Shown in pieces: positions 58,886 to 64,000 of a stretch of 64,000 nucleotides of DNA. The notes beneath the pieces are model-generated. The model was not told the origin of the DNA. It worked only from the letters and a program-made list of their open reading frames with translations, and made no database searches. How positions within the stretch are numbered: position 1 is the stretch's first letter; every line of letters starts with the position of its first letter. A program made the translations under genes and the position numbers. Source of the stretch: Diplosphaera chodatii (Eukaryota; Chlorophyta; Trebouxiophyceae; Prasiolales; Stichococcaceae); the NCBI GenBank assembly GCA_032358165.1, contig JAALGY010000052.1:1240001-1304000 (forward strand), read 5' to 3'.

Positions 58886-61800
58886 ATGCCGGGCTTCAGG
58901 CTGCTGTCGCTGGTGCGGCCGTTTCTGGCCGTGCTGCCGGATGTGCAGACGTCAGACAGGAGAGTGCCCTTCAGGGAGAAGGTGCGGACTGTTGCGTGCG
59001 CTACACCTGGTGGCCTGCTGCTCTGATGTGTGTTGATGCGTTGCGGCAGGTCAGCACCTGGTGACTGTGGGCACCTGCGAAGCGTGATCGCCATGCTGAT
59101 CAGGAAGGTGGATTCTGTAGCAGTAGCTGACAGAACGGATATTGATCCGGAGTGTTGCATGTCTGCAGGCGGTGTACACCGCGGTGGCGCTCTTCGTGTT
59201 CCTGGTGTGCTCACAGCTGCCGCTCTATGGCATCAAAACCAATGCAGGTATAATCAGCAGCCTTGCAATTACTGTTGCCTCTGCGGCGTTCCATCCAGTC
59301 CACTTGCTGGAGACACAAGCAGCTTGCATAGTGCATGTGTATGAAAATGTGGGCTGAGTGGTGCAGGCAGCGACCCCTTCTACTGGGCGCGTGTGATCAT
59401 GGCCAGCAACCGGGGCACGTGCATGGAGCTGGGCATCTCGCCCATTGTCACAGCCGGCCTCGTGATGCAGCTGCTTGCTGGGTCAAAGCTCATCGATGTG
59501 GACAACAGCGTGAAGGCAGACCGCGAGCTGCTGTGAGTACTCCACGGCGGCTGCTGCTGTTCCTTGCTTAAATGCCTCAACCATGGGCTGTGAATGCACA
59601 CCAGGGCCTGCACAGGGTTGGTTCACTCATCATGAGTAGGCTGTAATGTCAAAGCAGCGGGTCAGCTGCCTGCAGACATGAGAGCAAGGCCCATGGTAGC
59701 TGCAGCCCATTCTGCACCCCTTCCCAACCTCATGTTCCGCCATGCTCTCCCTGCAGGAATGGCGCCCAGAAGCTGCTGGGCGTGCTCATCACCATCGGCG
59801 AGGCTGTGGCGTACGTGGTGTCGGGCATGTACGGCGATGTGCGGGAGCTGGGTGCTGGTAACGCCATCCTCATCATTGTGCAGGTGGGCGGGGCATGTTC
59901 AGGCTTTGATCCGCTTCGGACTGGCTCTGTTGTGGAAGCGCCCTGCTACCAGCTTTGGTCAGCAGCTGCAAGCGTGGTGCTAGGCCAGGCTGGAGATGCA
60001 CACTATGAGCTTTACACATTGCTCGACAAACGTTTCACTGACTCATTGCTGCTGGCGTCGTGCAGCTGTTCTTTGCGGGCATCATCGTCATCTGCCTGGA
60101 CGAGCTGCTGCAAAAGGGGTACGGCCTGGGCTCCGGCATCAGCCTGTTCATCGCCACCAACATCTGCGAGTCCATCATTTGGAAGGCCTTCTCCCCGTAC
60201 ACCATCGCCTCCGCCCGCGGCTCCGAGTTTGAGGGCGCCGTCATCGCGCTGTTCCACCTGCTCATCACCCGCAACGACAAGGTGCAAATCATGTGTGATG
60301 CTTACAGAGCTTGCTCCGGTTACGCATCTCCCTTGCTTGCTGCCTGTACTGTGCGGCTCGCCGAGCATGCGTGAATCGCCAGCTGCACAACACATTGACT
60401 CGCACGTTCTGCAGGTTCGAGCGCTGAAGGAGGCCTTCTACCGCACCAACCTGCCGAACGTCACCAACCTGCTGTCCACCATCATCATCTTCCTCATCGT
60501 CATCTACTTCCAGGTGAGTCTCGATGAGAGCAGGTGGCTTTTGTTGCATCAGACGTAGCCAGATAGGTTCATACACAATGCATCCCACAACGCCTGTTAG
60601 CCCTGCTGTTTGGTTTGCGTTGCTGCTCCTTGTCGATAGGCTGCACAACGCTGTATGCCGTCCAAATGTATCTGAGCACATATTGATATGTCATCATGAC
60701 GCAGGGCTGGCGTGTGGACCTGCCGGTGCGCAGCCGACGAGCTCGCGGGCAGCAGCACTCGTACCCCATCAAGCTGTTCTACACCTCCAACATGCCCATC
60801 ATCCTCCAGTCCGCGCTAGTGTCCAACCTGTACTTCATCAGCCAGCTGCTGTACAAGCGCTACGGCGGAAACCTGCTCGTCCAGCTGCTGGGCCGCTGGA
60901 AGGTGGGCCAGCCGTGCAAGTGACCTGTGTACCATGGTTGATGGTGCATACCGGTTGCTACAGACAGTGCGATGTGCCCAGCAGCATTGATGCCATGGGG
61001 AGTTGCGGCCGTTTGCATGCCAGACGGGGAGCCGCTGCTGCTTGCACTACGTTCACAATGTGGCCAGTCAGTTTCTGGCTTCTTGTGTGCAGGAGCAAGA
61101 GTACAGCAGCCAGATGTATCCAGTGGGCGGTCTCGTCTACTACATCTCACCACCGACCAGTTTGTCCGACGTGAGTCAAATGTGCTACCAGCTGCTCAAC
61201 CAGCAGCAATGTGCCGCTCTGCAGCATGATTGCCATGGTGGCTGCCAAGCGCACGGTTTCTCATGTGGACGAGGCGCTGCGCAGGTGGCGCAAAACCCGC
61301 TGCATGCGGCCTTCTACGTGGTGTTCATGCTGTCGGCATGCGCCCTGTTCTCAAAGACATGGATCGAGGTGTCTGGCTCCTCAGCCAACGACGTCGCCAA
61401 GCAGCTGCGCGAGCAGCAGATGTTCCTGCAGGTGGATCCATGTGCTGCAAATTTTGCAGGAAATCAAGAGAATATCGTGGCACACATCGCAGTCAAGCAT
61501 GCTGCTGCGGCAAATTCCGCAGCATGCACTACTGGTCATGCTGGGGGCCGCCACACACAAGACATTGCCATGTTGTGCGGCTGCAGGGCCACCGCGACAC
61601 CGTGCAGAGCCTGAAGAAGGAGCTGAACCGCTACATCCCCACCGCCGCCGCCTTTGGTGGCATGTGCATCGGTGCACTCACCATCGTCGCCGACTTCATG
61701 GTGCGCCTGTTTGTTTCTGGTCTGGCGCGGTCGTCATTTTCAGGTATCCTGTGTGGGATGGCCAACACTGATGGCGTCTACGCATACTTGGATTCTGCGT

Positions 61801-62061
61801 GGCCTTATCCAACCGCCTTGGCGTTGCAGGGTGCCATTGGCTCCGGCACTGGAATCCTGCTCGCCGTCACAATCATCTACCAGTACTTTGAGGTGAGCTG
61901 CACACAACATATTGTCCGGCACACGCCACCCGCCATACCAGCGTTGCAATTGAGCGCCTCCTCCCTCTGACGGTCCGTGGTGTTGACCATATGCATGTGC
62001 TGATCTGTCATTGCAGACATACGAGAAGGAGAAGGCGCAGGGGCACGCCGCGCTCTTCTGA
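58886..62061 (+). CDS. SEC61A: SEC61 alpha, ER protein-translocation channel
   Basis: Pore-forming subunit of the Sec61 translocon in the ER membrane. ATG at 58886: [26 protein letters not shown], then [20 protein letters not shown] (about 59170), [20 protein letters not shown] and [17 protein letters not shown] (about 59365), [40 protein letters not shown] and [16 protein letters not shown] (about 60065), [60 protein letters not shown] and [17 protein letters not shown] (about 60760), [38 protein letters not shown] (about 61285), [40 protein letters not shown], and the tail [14 protein letters not shown], stop 62059-62061. Ten transmembrane segments are expected and the family blocks are all present in order. 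Confidence 0.96.
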
Positions 62062-62961
62062 GAAGGCTGACAGCACAACTGTCATGGTGGCACACTCGCT
62101 GGTCGCAGTGCCAGCAGTGGCTGGGCTGTGGTGCATGTGCAGCACCTACCGCCAGATACTGAGCACAAGGGCAAGCCAAAGAATTTCTTCTAGTGGAATT
62201 CGAGGAAAGCAGACACCGCAGAAGCACAGCGGCTTGTCAACAATGGTGATTGGGGTCCGCCACATTGCACCACCTGGGTCAAAGCGCGGCGCAGCTGCTG
62301 TCTCCACATCGCCAGCGTGCATTGTTACCACGTCTGGCAGTGCGGAGCTGCACTGTGCTTGGTGCCTTCATACCATACAGTCATGCTGGGGGCGGCGGCA
62401 GCATCATGATGTTGCCTTGGAGCACACGGCCTGGCCGTGGGAGCTTCTTTCACACCGCTTGCTTGGCACCAAGGAACGGCTGTTCTGGTTGTGGGGTTGG
62501 GGCACGGCGGCTGCACTGGCAGTGCCGGGAGCACTCAAGGGTCAGACCTCCATCTAACGCTTGTTGGCAGGCTGTTCATCCACTGGTTCAGGCAGGGTAT
62601 GTGGCCGTGGAGCTTTCGCCTCGGCGGGGCTGGCCCACGGTTCGCCTGTCACTGACTATGTTGGTTGTCTACCACATGCGTGCATACCGTGCATTACTGT
62701 TATGATGTTTCGTTGATTAGGTCCACAATCTCACTGTAAGGCTGAGCCCCCAGTGCGAGGCGCAATGAGGAAACTTAGGATTGAGTCGCCTCACACACCA
62801 AGCATGCAACTGGTATGGACGGGTGTGAAGTGTCATCCAAGTGTTACAAAACAGTTCAAGATGGTCACAACCAGGCCCGTCTTCCTCCGACCATGCAGTC
62901 TACCAGCGCGATCCGCCAGGTTTGTCATGGTCATGGACACGGTTGTCCAATGCTCAATGCT
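62062..62961. other. Convergent 3' intergenic region
   Basis: About 900 bp between the SEC61 alpha stop and the next minus-strand stop. Open frames are short and unsupported. Confidence 0.4.
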
Positions 62962-64000
62962 TCACCATCCCAGGGGGATTGTGACACCCTCCTTGTTCTG
63001 CCGCCCACCACCGCGCCCGCCTCGGCCGCCTCCTCCTCCAGCCCGACTCTGCTCAAACAAATCAGTGTAAAACAAAAGTCAGAGGCTGTGGACCTAGACC
63101 AGACGCCGTGGGGGCACATCAATTGCACGTGTGCTCGATCGACCATGCTGCAGGTATCAGGGAGTTGACTCACCGCACCGCCCCTGCCATGCAACTGCAA
63201 AGCATACACACGAGGCACATCAATACAGGTGCATTGCAAGGAAGAGGTGTTGCAGCAAGTCATGAAAAAGAATGCTTTGCTCCAAGCAGATGTCATGCGC
63301 ACCTTATTCTGGATGGTCACTCTCAAGTCAGCGACAGGGGCCACAGCCTGCTGCCTGCCGGACTGGGCTCCGCGGCCACGCCCCCTGCCGCCACCTGCCG
63401 GCTTTCCACCCCTCCCACCACTGGGCTTCCTGCCAGTCCTGCAAAGCGCATTTGGTGATTGGCAGGAGCCCCCAGAGATATGTACATGGCAGGGCACCGG
63501 CGCGCCTGATACTTTCTGCCAGCTAGACGCCCGGCGCACCCTGTGACCATGGCTGTGGCGGCGGTCAGGGCATCCGCTGCTGCCTTTGCCAGCCGCTTCT
63601 GCACCAAGAGCAGACAAATGGCTTTCATGCAGATGAGCGGACAAAGTTCAGAGTGAGCCTGTTGCCAGCCGTCTGCACTTGACGCGGATGCTCAACATCA
63701 TGTGCGTTGAGCCTCACAAGCCGAGCGTCGCAGATGCTCCAACTCACTGGAGCGTTTTTCAGGGCTGCGACCCTCACACCCAGACCACCGCCTGCGCCAC
63801 CGCCGCGGCCGCCCCGCTTCTTGGCCACCGCCTTCTTCCCCGCGGCGCCAGCTGCCGGCTTGTCTCCGGCGGCCTTGGTGGGCTGCCTCTCCTTCGTGCC
63901 CTTCCGTCGCCGCGCCGCTGGCTTGTTGGCAGACGTGGTGCCATTAGCAGGCTTTGCGCCAGCAGCGCCGGTCTTGCCAGCTTCTTTCTTCGGCGCTGCT
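62962..64000 (-). CDS. Lys/Ala-rich and RGG-box nuclear-type protein, 5' end outside the window
   Basis: The minus strand from the window edge encodes a basic, low-complexity stretch (KKEAGKTGAAGAKPAN; ARRRKGTKERQPTKAAGDKP; KKAVAKKRGGRGGGAGGG, about 64000-63780). Later exons read KRLAKAAADALTAATAM (about 63600-63550), GRKPSGGRGGKPAGGGRGRG with RGAQSGRQQ (about 63440-63350), and SRAGGGGGRGGRGGGRQNKE then GVTIPLGW, stop TGA at 62964-62962. The composition resembles histone H1-like or RGG-box RNA-binding proteins. No folded domain is visible in this portion, so I do not name it. Confidence 0.5.

Noticed and set aside
1..64000. CRISPR arrays, tRNA/rRNA genes, bacterial operons, viral or insertion-sequence genes
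   Set aside because: No regularly spaced repeats, no tRNA B-box or rRNA core sequence noticed, and no transposase, integrase or reverse transcriptase motifs; the intron structure is eukaryotic.

Overview
This is nuclear DNA of a green alga (Viridiplantae, probably Chlorophyta), not bacterial. Every convincing protein is broken into short exons. The introns are mostly about 80 to 250 bp and nearly all end in TGCAG. The gene set is plant-like: an RWP-RK transcription factor, an RH39-type DEAD-box helicase, a CAX cation/proton exchanger, a NIPA9-like transporter and a plant synaptotagmin-like tether. Genes were read by joining exon-sized open segments across GT-AG (and some GC-AG) splice sites. 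Exon edges are mostly inferences, while family assignments rest on conserved motifs.

Layout: 1-393 (+) 3' end of an unknown gene; 443-1866 (+) EEF1AKMT4-like methyltransferase; 2151-11037 (-) SMC6 with an unusual N-terminal Tudor-like segment; 11630-16997 (+) TAF1C/Rrn6-like Pol I factor; 17217-19441 (-) LUC7-like U1 snRNP protein; 19971-20919 (+) SWC6/ZNHIT1; 22458-25258 (+) RWP-RK factor; 25810-27633 (-) ATG3; 29099-30524 (-) NIPA9-like transporter; about 31650-33295 (+) unknown, possibly plastid, protein; 34188-38983 (-) SMP/C2 tether; 40008-41189 (+) STEEP1/CXorf56 homologue; 41399-42645 (-) NUS1; 43099-46422 (+) RH39-like helicase; 46656-49309 (+) organelle-type YchF; 49976 to about 50640 (-) protein with DnaJ-type zinc-finger motifs; 51461-54891 (+) CAX; 55339 to about 56150 (-) small membrane protein; 56304-57596 (-) ATP23; 58886-62061 (+) SEC61 alpha; 62962-64000 (-) Lys/Ala- and RGG-rich protein, cut by the window edge.

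The genes are mostly housekeeping: genome maintenance, rRNA transcription, splicing, chromatin, autophagy, ER translocation and contact sites, dolichol synthesis and organelle proteostasis. They alternate strands, so many neighbours share divergent promoters or convergent 3' ends. I see no operons, CRISPR arrays, tRNA or rRNA genes, or intact transposons.

The points most worth checking are the continuous reading frame joining a Tudor-like segment to SMC6, a set of GC-AG introns in three genes, a LUC7 protein whose second zinc finger lacks expected ligands, a polybasic insertion in the first C2 domain of the tether, and a 264 bp inverted-repeat-bounded segment carrying a telomere-like motif.
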